Assembly (NCBI GenBank): GCA_030686995.1
Contig: CM060691.1
Coordinates: 90,579,055-90,643,054 of the forward strand
Source: Artemisia argyi
Lineage: Eukaryota > Streptophyta > Magnoliopsida > Asterales > Asteraceae
Direction of reading: 5' to 3'
Length of the DNA: 64,000 bases
Part shown: in pieces, positions 49,801 to 62,369 of the stretch
How positions within the stretch are numbered: the stretch's first letter is position 1
Layout of the letters: every line of letters starts with the position of its first letter
The notes under the pieces: generated by a model
Seen by the model: only the letters and a program-made list of their open reading frames with translations
The model's database searches: none
What the model was told of the DNA's origin: nothing
Program-made: the position numbers and the translations under genes

Positions 49801-50543
49801 GTAGTATGATGTTGTGTTAGTTTTAGGTTTAATCGGGTACCGAGTTTGTTAGAAATAATTTTTATTGAAGTTATTTGGGACGTAATAAAGTCGTAAAAAT
49901 TGTAAAAATATGTCGGGTACAGGTACGGAGAGTTTGGGTGACTATTGTTTAATTTTTGTGAGAACCGTCGTTATTAAGTTAGACGTACGATACGTAATAA
50001 ATCAATTTCCAAAATACCGGGTAAATTAATATTATAATTTTTATATTATTAAAATGAATATAAAAATATATTGGGATAATAGTCGGGAGTGTCGGACATG
50101 TTAGACACATTTATAGTTCGCGTATTAGTGTTTATTTAAAATAAACATACGTAATTCGTCAATTATATTAAAAATATAATTTGAATACCCTACGAGTGGA
50201 ATAGTATGCAAGTGCCTCAATGATGATATGAAGACTATTTCTAGTCCGTATGAGATGTCCCAATGATAATGCATGAATTCGCTCCTGAACCAATACGGTT
50301 ACGCGAATTTTGAATACCCGTAAACTAAGTTTACGATGAAATGAGTAATGCACGTGAATAGTGGTTTTCTCTCGGAAATGAATAGTGTCAAGTGAATAGT
50401 AAAATTTCCGAATGTTTCTCGAAATGTCAAATTGACCTCAAAAACGATGAATAGTGATCGATGAATAGTAATCGGTGAATAGTAATTGATGAATAGTAAA
50501 TTGTCAAAGTTTGGAAAATGACCGGAAATTACGAGTTGTGACA
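46815..50543 (-). repeat. A2 3' LTR
   Basis: 3,729 bp. Includes tandem TGACCAATTCATTCGGTATG units (47576-47640) and a run of GTGAATAGT-like words (50380-50510). Short open frames inside it have no recognisable content. Confidence 0.95.
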
Positions 50544-50762
50544 GTCTTCCCTTCTAACAGGAACTTCGTCCCGAAGTTCAGTTTTGGTTGGTCTCTGAAG
50601 TATATTGGTGAAAAGATGATAATAATTGAGAATTCCAGCGAACTTCCACGATAGGAATTCGACTCCGCTTCAACCGTTTGACCTAACGGTCCATGATTTC
50701 TATTGGTTATTTCATGAATGCCTACTAGACTAGTGAGTTAGGATTTTCCAATTTCGATTCGT

Positions 50763-50860
50763 CAATGGATAGGGGCACTTCGACCATAGAGTGCTTCAAA
50801 TGGTATAGTCTCTAGGCTCGTGTGGTAACTATGGTTATAAAGGAATCTGATTTATGGAAA
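50763..50860 (-). pseudogene. Ty3/gypsy integrase fragment in A2
   Basis: The minus strand reads NHSYHTS...PFEALYGRSAPIH, the conserved integrase C-terminal block (AYNNSYHTSI..PFEALYGR family). Stops lie on both sides (TAA near 50855, TGA near 50763). It shows that A2 derives from a coding gypsy element. Confidence 0.75.
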
Positions 50861-52716
50861 ATGGTTAGTCCAACCATTTCTAGAGTCAATCACACCCGAT
50901 TTGGGCATATCTCCCTATGTTTAAATCAATCTCAAATTCTGACCATTGGTCTACAAATGATAGGTGGTGTGGTTCCAAAGAGATCTTAATGAAATCGCTA
51001 GGAGTTGAGGTGAATTAAATTCCTTTATTAGGAATAATTGAAATGGGTATCATGAATCTTGTTTTGAAAGACTTACAGGGTTAAATCCGTAAAAGGGTGT
51101 TGTTGAAAATAATAGATTAGGATAAGGTTGGGATCCTCCGCAGGATGTCAGGAATTGAGTCTTTCTCCACCTACGGTGCTTAGTCTCCATTACTAAGATT
51201 TTCCCCAAGTTATAGGTCATCAAATTACAAACTCCTAAAGATATGAGTGAGGTAATATAGTGATTGATTTTCAAAGCTTGTTTTGAGATTGTGTGTTTTG
51301 TTCAAAAACCTTCCCCGAATAAATGAATCTACAAGTTTAAGCAAACGGCTTTTTAGGTAACATCCTTCTTAATGTTTCAAAATTTAATAGTTATGCAAGA
51401 TAGAACTATTTTCAACTTAAGATGGATAATATGATTTATCAAAAATCGATGTTTAAAATTTCTTAGCATCTAGTAGTTTTGTAAAAAAAAAATTAACTAA
51501 AAGAAATTAGCTTGTCAAAATAAGTGCCTTAGAAAAGTATTTCTTACAAGATATATGTTTTGCATAACTATAGTTTGAAGAAAAATCCATTTAAAAGTGA
51601 AAATATTAAGAGGATAAAATAGTCAGGTATGTATGTCTGCACAAAGGCATAGGTGTCTAACACGTTCGAATAAAGTCTATTGGTGAGGACATGTTCGATT
51701 TATAGTCTCGGTTAAAAGGTTGGATTTATCTCTATGGCGTTGCTTAGTGAGCACTCGTATCGAAACGAATCTTTATACTTTAGTTAAGCCAATACTTTCC
51801 AGATGATGGAATTTTTGGTGATTAGGCCAGTGATAGTGGTTAGAATAGTTTTGTGATATCTTGAGATTTCTGTTGAGTTTTGAATGGTCTTACTGTATCG
51901 AGGGATCCTCCTCATAGATGGTATGGAAAGTCTTTCCTAAGGAGGTCATTGATAATGTCCACTTATCTATATTGGTAGTAGTGAGCGATGGTGAGAAGGG
52001 AAGAGACTGTGACAACTGCGACAAAATGAGATTGTGACAAAAGAAAATACTGTGATATGAGTATATCGTGCATGAATATGAAAGTTCATGAAATAAAAGG
52101 ACTAGCTGACATGCTTCCAATCGGTGGTTCACGAAGTGATGAAAAGTAGGAATGTTATGACAACGAGAGTATACACACACGTAAATGAAGCATTTGGAAA
52201 ATGAGTTGAGAATTCAATCCAGACATAATCTTATTATAACCATTCTCAGTGTTGCAAAATTCATCTCTGAGTCAGACATAGGTGGTCAGCCTATATCTCA
52301 CTATCCCGGGTTGAATATAGATGACCAGTCTATATTCCACCGAGGTTCCATGAATTTTGAAATACTCAGTTCAGTTATACTAATACCATGTCCTTCCCAA
52401 TACCAAGACGTTCAGAAAGACTAAGGCAGGTGACCAAACTCGAGGTCGAATGATGAAACTATGCAGGGAGAAACATAACAGGGTGACATATATGATACGT
52501 GAACATGCTTATATGAAAGACAATGATAGAAATCAACTAGAATAAGTGAGTATAATATACCAGATAATGAGACACAAATCTCATCACCTAAGTCAGCAAC
52601 AAACCACAAGTGAGGCATCATCTTGGCAGGCAGGCACGTGACGGTCATAGGGTTAAGTTTTTCGTAAAAGTAGCTATAGTCTAGGTTTTAAAAACACTTA
52701 GTTCGCTATAGCCAAA

Positions 52717-52728
52717 GCTCTGATACCA
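52717..52728 (-). other. A2 primer-binding site
   Basis: Perfect TGGTATCAGAGC on the minus strand, 3 nt past the 5' LTR. It is complementary to initiator Met tRNA. Confidence 0.9.
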
Positions 52729-52731
52729 ATC

Positions 52732-55700
52732 TGTCACACCCCCAAAATCGGGTCCAGCGGAAGCATACGTGTAGCTGGGGTGTAACTCAATTGGTATTAC
52801 AGTACAAGTACAAAATTGGTTTTCACTTCAATCATTTAGAATAAAATCGTTTAACTAAAAGTATTGAATTTACATTGTTTAAAAATTAGTGCGGAAGTAG
52901 GCCCTTAAAAGTAGTTTAAAACGGTCCCCATATAAATAATCAGAGTCTTCTATGACCATGCCATGCCCTGCCAAAACCTCCTGTAGCGTGCCATAAGCTA
53001 AAAACCTGAAAATACATGCTAAAGTGTCAACACGAGGTTGGTGAGTTCATAGAGTTTGTTTAACAAGTAAAGCCTATAGAGAAAAGATCGCCCAGCAAAG
53101 GCATCGTAAATCCACTCAGTTGCAAGTCCCGCCATAAGAGACTTGTAACCTGTGTGTTTACAACCCACTGCCAAAAGTTTTAAAGTCTACGTGAACAAAA
53201 GCAATATTAGTATCCAAATTCCCAGATAAATATAGCAAAACGGCTATATAAATAATTCAGTCAATGAGGTCATATGATAAATCAGTCAAGCGGGAAAACC
53301 CGTAATAAGGGTGATGCAAAAGGCATCGCAATTCAGTCAAGAAATGAAACAGTAATATTACGTTTGACATCACAGCCAAGTGGGGAATACCACAATATTA
53401 CAATGAACATATAGGTCAATCAAGTAGGGAAACAGCAATATTATGTGGACCAATAATCAATGATAAGTGTAGTTTGACCAATACATTTGGTTACGTGACC
53501 AATTCATTCGGTATGTGACCAATTCATTCGGTATGTGACCAATTCATTCGGTCGTATTACCCGTACATTCGGTTATGTGACCAGTTCATTTGGTCATGTA
53601 TGTACATAGTGGGAAAGCCGGTTCATTCGGTTAAGTGTGCATAATAGTGGAAAAGGCTTAGGTCCAAAGGTAAAAAGGATTAAGTGTGATGCAATTGAAT
53701 ATACACTACATTCGAATGAGAAATTCGTAAATGGAGCTAGTAAAGGTTTGACTAAGCATGTAGCAAAAATCAATTAAATCAAGTATACATTTAGATGGAA
53801 ACGAGCATGTATTCTCCCCCAAAACCGTTATAAAACAAGTTAAAATAGTAGGGGCTATGACTCACCTGGAGCGATAGCTACGACGACAAAAGTGGATACA
53901 CTGAATTTAGGCACGATCTCTAACCGCAACCTAATATGAGTAATAACGATCTACCTTAGATCATGACATAATGAAATGAATGCACGTGCACATGATGCCT
54001 ATACCACTCGTAACTTGGAAATACTAGTTATTGTCAAAGTATAATAGTTTCCATACTTAGGAAAAATAAGTCCAATATGGCCTCGTAAAACTAGTCGCGA
54101 AATATCGTACGTTAAGTGTTAATGGTCAAGCTCGGCGTTTTGAAAACCTTGAAACAATATCTAGAAGTCGCGTCATTTAACCTTTGGCGATACGGGTCTC
54201 GATTGATAAGAAAATCGACTCTTATAGTTGTTACTTGAAAGTATTATGTTCAACACTTAGAAAATTTCATTATAGTAAAAGCTGTCAAAATATATCTAGT
54301 TTATCGGGTATATAGATGAGGTCGTAGTTTATTCGTTATAAGTCTATTCGACGAACGGCCAATTGATTTGAAAAGCTTGTTGGAAGGTCTTGATTTCATA
54401 AAACTACGGCTCGGACTCAAACTGATCCGATCATAAAGAAAAACAGCCGAGAAAGTGGTGTCTCGCAAAGACAGTTTTACGGCAAAATAATAATAGAAAA
54501 GCTGATGGAAATTTGTAAAAATCGTCTAAGTTCAAACGCTTGTATCTTTTTCGTTATAAGCTCGTTTCCTACGTTCTTTATATCCCCGGAATCGTGGGAT
54601 GGCATACTAATATATTTTTGATAAATCGGGATGGCTAAATCAAGTTTTAGGCCTCGAAACAGTCCATGAAAATCGTGGGACAGCAAGGTATTTTTCAGAA
54701 AATAGTTTTCGTCGTTAAAATTGAAAATAGTATATCTTTTTCGTCGTAACTCGGATTTTAGTGATTCAAGCGGCCACGGTTTCGTTTTTGAAAGTACTTT
54801 CTGAATATCTAACCCAATGTTACCCGGAAACCCCTGAGTTTTCTGAAATTGGTGATTTGGGACAGAACCTATATTTGAAAGTATTTTTCGTTCTTAATAT
54901 TCGGAAAATCATATCTCCTTCGTTATTAACTCGTTTTTATCCCCGTTTTCGGCTATAGTTTCGTATCGGAGAGTATTTTCTAAATCTTTGGTCAAACATT
55001 AACCTTGAGTTCCTGAGTCTCCCACGTTTTCAAAATAGTAACAGTAGGTATATGTATATTTTCCAAAATCATTTTCCTAGTTTCAAACTTCATCCAAACC
55101 ACTTTCAATCACCACAAAACTAGTCTAATCCTACCATACACCTTCTTAGGGTGTCATGGGTCCTTAAACATCATCAATCCACTAGGTCTAACAAGGGTTT
55201 CTCATGTTTTCATTTCTAGGGTTCAAAGTTAAATATGTACAAAATAGAGTGGTATAAATCATTATATGCATGAGTTCTTGTAAGAAATATATTTAAACAT
55301 GGTAATAACTTGTAAAAATCATACAAATGAGTTTGTTAACTTACTTGAAGGTTTAGGGAGTTTGGATGATAAAACCTACTAATCCTTGAGTTTTTATTTC
55401 AAAACTCCAACAAGGATGACTATATGAACTAGATTATACCTAGATCTTGTAAAACTTGTTGTTCTTGATCCTTGACCACCTAGGTCGATTTCACCACAAG
55501 AGAAAAGAGAGAAGAAAAGTTTACTTGCCTTGAGAAAAATGATTTTGTGGTAATAATGGAAGAAAAGTTTAATTTATACTTAGGGACAAAAGTTTGGTAG
55601 GCATTAAATTTGGTTGTTGAATTAGGCTCATGAAATGGCATAGGAGGGGGGGGGGGGCGGTTCACAAAGGAGGGAAAAAGGGGTTTTTGTCTTGGATTTT

Positions 55701-56460
55701 AATTAGAAAAGTTAGTGGTAGTATGATGTTGTGTTAGTTTTAGGTTTAATCGGGTACCGAGTTTGTTAGAAATAATTTTTATTGAAGTTATTTGGGACGT
55801 AATAAAGTCGTAAAAATTGTAAAAATATGTCGGGTACAGGTACGGAGAGTTTGGGTGACTATTGTTTAATTTTTGTGAGAACCGTCGTTATTAAGTTAGA
55901 CGTACGATACGTAATAAATCAATTTCCAAAATACCGGGTAAATTAATATTATAATTTTTATATTATTAAAATGAATATAAAAATATATTGGGATAATAGT
56001 CGGGAGTGTCGGACATGTTAGACACATTTATAGTTCGCGTATTAGTGTTTATTTAAAATAAACATACGTAATTCGTCAATTATATTAAAAATATAATTTG
56101 AATACCCTACGAGTGGAATAGTATGCAAGTGCCTCAATGATGATATGAAGACTATTTCTAGTCCGTATGAGATGTCCCAATGATAATGCATGAATTCGCT
56201 CCTGAACCAATACGGTTACGCGAATTTTGAATACCCGTAAACTAAGTTTACGATGAAATGAGTAATGCACGTGAATAGTGGTTTTCTCTCGGAAATGAAT
56301 AGTGTCAAGTGAATAGTAAAATTTCCGAATGTTTCTCGAAATGTCAAATTGACCTCAAAAACGATGAATAGTGATCGATGAATAGTAATCGGTGAATAGT
56401 AATTGATGAATAGTAAATTGTCGAAGTTTGGAAAATGACCGGAAATTACGAGTTGTGACA
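52732..56460 (-). repeat. A2 5' LTR
   Basis: 3,729 bp, same length as its partner. Differences seen: T/C near 46832/52749, T/A and C/G around the G-run (49726-49742), A/G near 50506/56423. Confidence 0.95.
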
Positions 56461-56465
56461 ATTTA

Positions 56466-57944
56466 GGAGTGAAACTTTAGCCATAGCAAGCGTCTCATGG
56501 ATAGGAGATTGTATGACTAGCACATAACCGTATATTCAGAAAAAAAATTTCCACCCAAATATGTGAGGTTCGCCTTTAGATTTGATAGGAAAAACATTTA
56601 CTATTAGTGCTTATGAGTGTACCGGTAGCATTTATATTCTAGAACTTGCGTTAGTGATGCATCCCGAGACCGCTAGTGATACTACATTCGTGTGGTAGGA
56701 TTTACTACATGATAAGAGGCATTAGGATCACCCTTGTGTTAAACCCGTTTCATAATTACTTGACCATTTAAGTCATATTACTTGGCTAATCAAGTCAACT
56801 AATTTTTCCCACACCCTTAGAGTTGTACTCATTTTTAGTACACAAAACCCCTAGTACACCCCTCCGAGCATATCTTTTCATTTCTAACTTTAAGCATCTT
56901 ACTTAAAGGAAGAATTTGTTACACCCCACTTAAATGTACACCCAAATCGCCTTAGTCTTCCGTGTATGCGCTCATTTTTAGTGCATTATTGTTATTTGTT
57001 AAACCCTAAGTTAACTTTCTAATTGATTACATGGTTGCTAAGTCGAGTCATATCCTTGTACATATTGTTTTGAGACGATTGAGACTCATGGGTAAGTACT
57101 TATTTTATGGAGTAATGGGGAAGAACATCATATATTACCCCCATATGTACGTTAATCTTAAAAGTACTCCAAGTGTTTTGATTTTCTTAATTCGAGTCAT
57201 TAGATTAGTTTATTGTAAAGTATGTAAAAATTCAAGTGTAAGGGGAACATTCATTCCCTATGATGTATTATTTTGGATGGTAGGGTAAGAGTGTATGCAA
57301 ACAAAAAAAAAAAAGAAAAGAAAAAAAGAAAAAAAAAAATCGAAAAAACAAGAAAAAGAAAGAAAAAAATAGAAAAAAGAAAAGAGAAAAAAACATACGG
57401 ACTACCATCCCTTTTTATTCTATGTTTATTTTATGTTTTTGTTATTTTTCATTTATTAGCTTAAGTCGAGTCTAGTCTTGGCTTAGCAACGCCATATTGT
57501 ACATGTAATTAACCAAGATTGTTAACTCGCCGCCAGTAAAACTTCCTTTATCCAACAAAACCGTGTATTTCATATCCCTACACCTAACGTTACAACCCTT
57601 TAAAAGACCTCTTTGATAGTTTATCCTAGGTGCTTACGCCATGTGGTGGAGGTTTGATCCTTTCCCAAGCCTATGGTAATCTATTTTGCTATGACAGGTA
57701 GTGAGAGATATCTTCCGTTTCCATATTGTAATTTTTACTTTATTACACCCGAGAGATGTGAGTATCTAAACACTATTTGTGAGGTGCTAGTATATGACCT
57801 CCATGCTTGTCTATTGGTCTTTAGTGGAACGATTATTTGTTGTAATTACTTTTATATTAGTGTTAAATGACCCCTAACTTGTCTTTTGAGTAGAATAAAA
57901 GCGCATTTGCTTGAGGACAAGCAAATCTCAAGTGTAAGGGTATA
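56466..57944 (+). other. B2 3' internal region, right of A2
   Basis: Non-coding. It has an A/G-rich tract at 57300-57395 that yields a spurious Lys-rich frame. TCAAGTGTAAGGGTATA directly precedes the 3' LTR as a weak polypurine tract. Confidence 0.55.
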
Positions 57945-59355
57945 TGATGAGGCGAAAAATGAACCATTTTTAGGGGGTCATTTAAGCCCGGAATTGACTT
58001 TATTTGATCAAATATTACCCTAAATCGTTCCTTTTGTGATTTTAGGTACTTTGGGAGTGAAATCTGGAAAAGGAAGCAATTCGGACGTTTTTGGAGCATA
58101 AAAGTGAAGAAAACGCCAAAGTCTTAATTTTCCTTGCTGGGAACAGTAGGTGACGGCGTCAAGAAGAAATTTCTGACGGGGTCAAGAGTAATTTCCATGA
58201 CGACCCAGTACAGAATTGACGGCGTCACAAGGTAGGGCGTCAAGAGTAAAATGCATGACGGCCTGGAAAATGATAACACATGACGGCGTCAAAAGTAGAT
58301 CAAGGCAGTCCGAGAAGTATTTTGGCGGCGAGATGACGGCGTCACAAGATTTGTCTTGACGCTGTCAGACCCTATTTCCTATATATAGTTTTCTAATTTT
58401 CACATTAAAAAGAGAGAAGTTTTGGGAAAAACCCTAAGTACGAACTTGGTACGAATTTTACAGGTTTTTCAAGGGTTCTAAGCCCTTGATACCTTTCATG
58501 TGTAATTGAGATACGTATTCTTCTAATTCAATCAATATGTCTATGTGTTGGTTGTCTATATCTTGTTCTTGTCTTAATTCCATCATGCTAGGCTAGATCT
58601 ATCTTGTGTTTGCTTGGATCTAATGAAACCTAGATGTTAATTATGTGTTGATTACTTGTTTATGGTTGTATTGGATGAATGATTTCGATGTTAGACTTAA
58701 GAAAACTGGCATACTTCCAAATGGTAACATGCTTGAACGTCTTAGGAAACATGAACTGACGTGCACTAGGTTTTATTGGTTGTATTTAATGCATGAGTAA
58801 ATTCTAATGATCCCATATTAGGAGCTTCTTAGCCGGCTCGACATAGGAGTGAAGTAGGCGCTCATAGGATTGGGGAATTAAGTGCGCCACCCCATGAATG
58901 GTATTAAGGAATACAATCTGTCATCCACGCAACTATAACAAGTAATTAACGTGTAAAAGATATCTAGGGAGTAGTGAAATCTAAGTAAACACATTTTCTC
59001 CACTTATTGCTCACAACCTTAGTTAATTTAGTTTATTTTCATTTCTAGTATTTTATTTTGATTGCATCTTTAGTATTGGGTTAGTTGACTAGCAACTAAT
59101 TCCGCCCAAATCCTTCAAACCCGAGATTTTTACTTGCTTTCAAAAAAATATAAAAATACAAAAATAATCATCCTTCATCTTTAGAACTAGTATTTAGGTT
59201 TTCTAATCCTAGCGACACTATTCCTAGCTGAACGATCAATCCCCCGGTACTTGTCACTATACTATACTACAACGATCAGGTACACTGCCTGGTGGGGGTT
59301 GTAAGCTTCTCAAGATCCCTTGAGAGGTAAAGCCTGGTGCGATTCCCACGTATCA
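57945..59355 (+). repeat. B2 3' LTR (1,411 bp)
   Basis: Complete LTR, TGATGAGGCG...ACGTATCA, with TGACGGCGTCA motifs near 58153-58370 and a CTATATATAG box near 58380. Confidence 0.93.
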
Positions 59356-59770
59356 TTAAGTTTCTGGAAAATTTCTGGAAAAACTTGGTCCTACTTCCTG
59401 GAAAATCCTGCAAAACTTCATTATGACTCAATACAAGCATTTGACTCTAACAAATACGAATATACATGTTCACTTAATATTGTGGAGAATCATGATCGGT
59501 TTGTTTCTTAAAAACATATTTGGGGTTTCCCCTTACACTTATCTTTTGCAAAAATACCTTTAGTTGGAGTTAAGACTAGGCCAAAACAACAAAGTAAAGT
59601 ATTTCCACTTTTTAGTTTAGAAACATGATTTACCAACAATAAAAATAAAGCATGCATACGGAAACAAATAACAAACAAACAAAATAAAATCACACAAAGC
59701 ATGGGTTGCCTCCCAATAAGCGCTTTTCTTTATTTACGAGTCTTGTAGCTAGACTCAAGGTCATGGGTTA

Positions 59771-60772
59771 CTACATGACCTCATCGTTGGTTTCACTCTC
59801 CGATTGTAAATGTTCTTTGTAGAAACCAATCACCTTTTTCTCAATCGCTCCTATAATCCTATGGGCAAATTCCTTATCGACTTTATACTTTGGTCCTAAA
59901 GCCAAGCAATCTTTGTAGAAAAGACTCCTCTTTTCCCATACATAATCCATGCCCTTTTTCTTATCCTCATCATTGATATCCTCAAAAGCACCAATGTTAT
60001 CCTTGTCAAATCGGGATATAAAGCGAAATTCTTTCATTCTATTAGGCATCCTATAAGTGATCCTATCGGTACTACTTGCAAATCGGATTGTCCCTTCTAT
60101 CTCATCATATTATAACTTGGACTCTTCAACAAACGGTTTACCAAACACAACATTGGACAATCGACAATCAATAACATTAGCAAGATCTTCCACAATCATA
60201 AAGTCGGTGACAAAAGTGAAATTCCCGACAAAGACATGTAGACCTTTAACTCTCCCGACAAAGTTACAAAATCCACCGAGGTATTTGGGATCTCTTATAG
60301 GTTCAAGTCTTGTTTTAACTATATCCTTATAAACATTTGAGGACATAATGTTGATTGGGGATTTAAAGTCAATGTAAGCATTGTCAACGTGTCTATACCC
60401 AATCATACATGGTATCTTAGCATTCTTAGGATCGCGTCTCTTTATCTTAGGTTCGATTATAGTAAAAGGAGATCGCGGGTTATCAATAAGATTATTATAA
60501 TATGCAATCTCCTCCTTAGTGGGGTATAGATTAAAATAATCATTTAGCTTCGGATCTATTTCCCCCTCTTCAAGTTCCTTAACGACATTCACAAAATCAT
60601 TAGGCCCTAGGTCCTCATTTGAATACAAGGCGGTCGCTAGGTCACTAAATGCATGGTCGAGCTCAACCTTAATCAACCTATTAAGCTCCCTAAGTTCCCT
60701 AATCTCACTCTCAATTTGTTCAAGTAACACAGCCACTTCTCTAGGGGAAAAGGGTGGATTCGCGTTTTCCAT
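59771..60772 (-). pseudogene. B1 chimeric ORF with retroviral-type protease-like segment, one stop
   Basis: ATG 60772 (MENANPPFSPREV) to stop at 59771, 334 codons, with one in-frame TAA at 60110-60112. The first residues match those of the B2 ORF. A short coiled coil (LEQIESEIRELRELN) and acidic text follow. Then comes a segment like the gag-pol aspartyl protease region of plant gypsy elements (PCMIG, SPINIMSSNVYKDI, FVGRVKGLHVFVGNF, DFMIVEDL, LSNVVFGKPFVE). The catalytic Asp-Ser/Thr-Gly appears altered (FKSPINIMS), so it is probably inactive. The tail (KKGMDYVWEKRSLFYKDCLALGPKY) is of unknown role. It is non-autonomous. Confidence 0.7.
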
Positions 60773-60929
60773 AATGGTCAACGGAATAGTCAATGAATTT
60801 AATTTACTAACAAAGGCACAAAGAAAAAGATAGACTAAAGAAACCTAAAAATAAAAATAAAATCTTACTAGAAAGGAATCTAGCAAGTAGCCCTAATAAA
60901 AAGAAATTCTAACCTAGACAATAACTATT

Positions 60930-60947
60930 CCCCGGGATGCGGTGCCA
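60930..60947 (-). other. B1 primer-binding site
   Basis: TGGCACCGCATCCCGGGG on the minus strand. Two changes from the B2 site (TGGCGCCGCAGCCCGGGG) fit its greater age. Confidence 0.7.
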
Positions 60948-60953
60948 AAAACT

Positions 60954-62364
60954 TGATGCGTAAGGATTGCACCAGGCTTTACCTCTCAAGGGATCTTGAG
61001 AAGCTTACAACCCCCACCAGGCAGTGTACTTGATCGTTGTAGTATAGTATAGTGACAAGTACCGGGGGATTGATCGTTCAGCTAGGAATAGTGTCGCTAG
61101 GATTAGAAAAACCTAATTACTAGTTCTAGGGATGAGAGATGATTCTTTTTGTATTTTTATATTTTTATGAAAGCAAGTAAATATCTCGGGTTTGAAGGAT
61201 ATGGGCGGAATTAGTTGCTAGTCAACTAACCCAATACTAAGATGCAATCAAAATAAAATACTAGAAATGAAAATAAAACTAAATTAAACTAAGGTTGTGA
61301 GCAATAAATGGAGAAATGTGTTTACTTAGATTTCACTACTCCCTAGATATCTTTTACACGTTAATTACTTGTTATAGTTGCGTGGATGACGGATTGTATT
61401 TCTTAATACCATTCATGGGGTGGCGTACTTAACTCCCCAATCCTATGAGTGCCTACTTCACTCCTATGTCGAGCCGGCTAAGAAGCTCCTAACATGGGAT
61501 CATTAGAATTTACTCATGCATTAAATACAACCAATAAAACCTAGTACACATCGGTTCATGTTTCCTAAGACGTTCAAGCATGTTACCATTTGGAGATCTG
61601 CCAGTTTTCTTAAGCCTAACATTGAAATCATTCATCCAATACAACCATAAACAAGTAATCAACACATAATCAACATCTAGGTTTCATTAGATCTAAGCAA
61701 ACACAAGATAAATCTAGCCTAGCATGGTGGAATCAAGACAAGCACAAGATATAGACAACCAACACATAGACATATTGATTGAATTAAAAGAATACTTATC
61801 TCAATAACACATGTAAGGGTTCAAGGGCTGAAAACCCTTGAAAAAGCTGAAAAATACGTATATGGTTCGGCCTTAGGGTTTCTCCAAACTTGTTCCTCTT
61901 AATGAATGAAAATTAGAAAACTATATATAGAAAATAGAGGCTGACGGCGTCAAGAACAATCTTGTGACGCCGTCATCTCGCCGCCAAAATAATCCTCGGG
62001 CTGCCTTGATCTACATCTGATGCCGTCATGTATTCCATTTTTCCAGGCCGTCACGCAATTAACTCTTAACGCTCTTCCTTGTGACGCCTTCATTTCTGTA
62101 CTGGGTCATCATGAAATTTACTCTTGATGCCGTCAACTTGTTCCTCTTGACGCCGTCACACACTGTTCCTAGCATGGAAAATTAAGTCTTTGGCATTTTC
62201 TTCACTTTTATGCTCCAAAAACGTCCGAATTGCTTCCTTTTCCAGATTTCACTCCCAAAGTACCTAAAATCACAAAAGGAACGATTTAGGGCAATATTTG
62301 ATCAAATAAATTCAATTCCGGGCTTAAATGACCCCCTAAAAGTGGTTCATTTTTCGCCTCATCA
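60954..62364 (-). repeat. B1 5' LTR (1,411 bp)
   Basis: Complete minus-strand LTR of the same length as the B2 3' LTR, ending CGCCTCATCA at the GTTGC target duplication. Confidence 0.93.
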
Positions 62365-62369
62365 GTTGC

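Larger units (their letters stand above)
50544..52731 (-). other. A2 internal region, essentially non-coding
   Basis: 2.2 kb. Next to the 3' LTR the coding strand reads GGGACGAAGTTCCTGTTAGAAGGGAAGAC-like text (listed here in part), a form common at the 3' end of plant chromovirus-type gypsy elements. Apart from the integrase relic no coding sequence was recognised. Confidence 0.7.
46815..56460 (-). mobile_element. A2: very young gypsy-like element with 3.7-kb LTRs and tiny non-coding interior
   Basis: Two 3,729-bp LTRs (46815-50543 and 52732-56460) with TGTCAC...GTGACA ends surround a 2,188-bp interior. ATTTA flanks both ends (46810-46814 and 56461-56465). I find four substitutions between the LTRs. 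A perfect iMet-type PBS on the minus strand fixes the orientation. The interior holds only a broken integrase scrap. It is non-autonomous but recently mobile. Confidence 0.95.
43024..59355 (+). mobile_element. B2: second B-family element, plus strand, inserted in B1
   Basis: 5' LTR remnant 43024-44193, PBS at 44200, internal 44194-46814 continuing 56466-57944 after A2, 3' LTR 57945-59355. TTAAG at 59356-59360 is its probable target duplication; the left copy is lost. The LTRs differ by about 14 changes in ~1,140 bp (my count). Confidence 0.85.
41884..62364 (-). mobile_element. B1: Athila-like Ty3/gypsy-derived element, minus strand, host of nested insertions
   Basis: TSD GTTGC at 41879-41883 and 62365-62369. 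5' LTR 60954-62364, PBS 60930-60947, internal 59356-60953. Element B2 was inserted at 59355/59356. A 3' LTR remnant lies at 41884-43023. The rest of the B1 internal region, the start of its 3' LTR and the start of B2's 5' LTR are missing at the junction near 43023. The two B1 LTRs differ by about 20 changes in ~1,140 compared bases (my count). Confidence 0.85.

Noticed and set aside
48560..54958. Identical 69- and 65-codon frames at 48560/54477 and 48844/54761
   Set aside because: Duplicated only because they lie in the two identical A2 LTRs; no start context, domain or conservation beyond the LTR.
57273..57464. Lys-rich 63-codon frame
   Set aside because: Comes from an A/G-rich tract in the B2 non-coding region.
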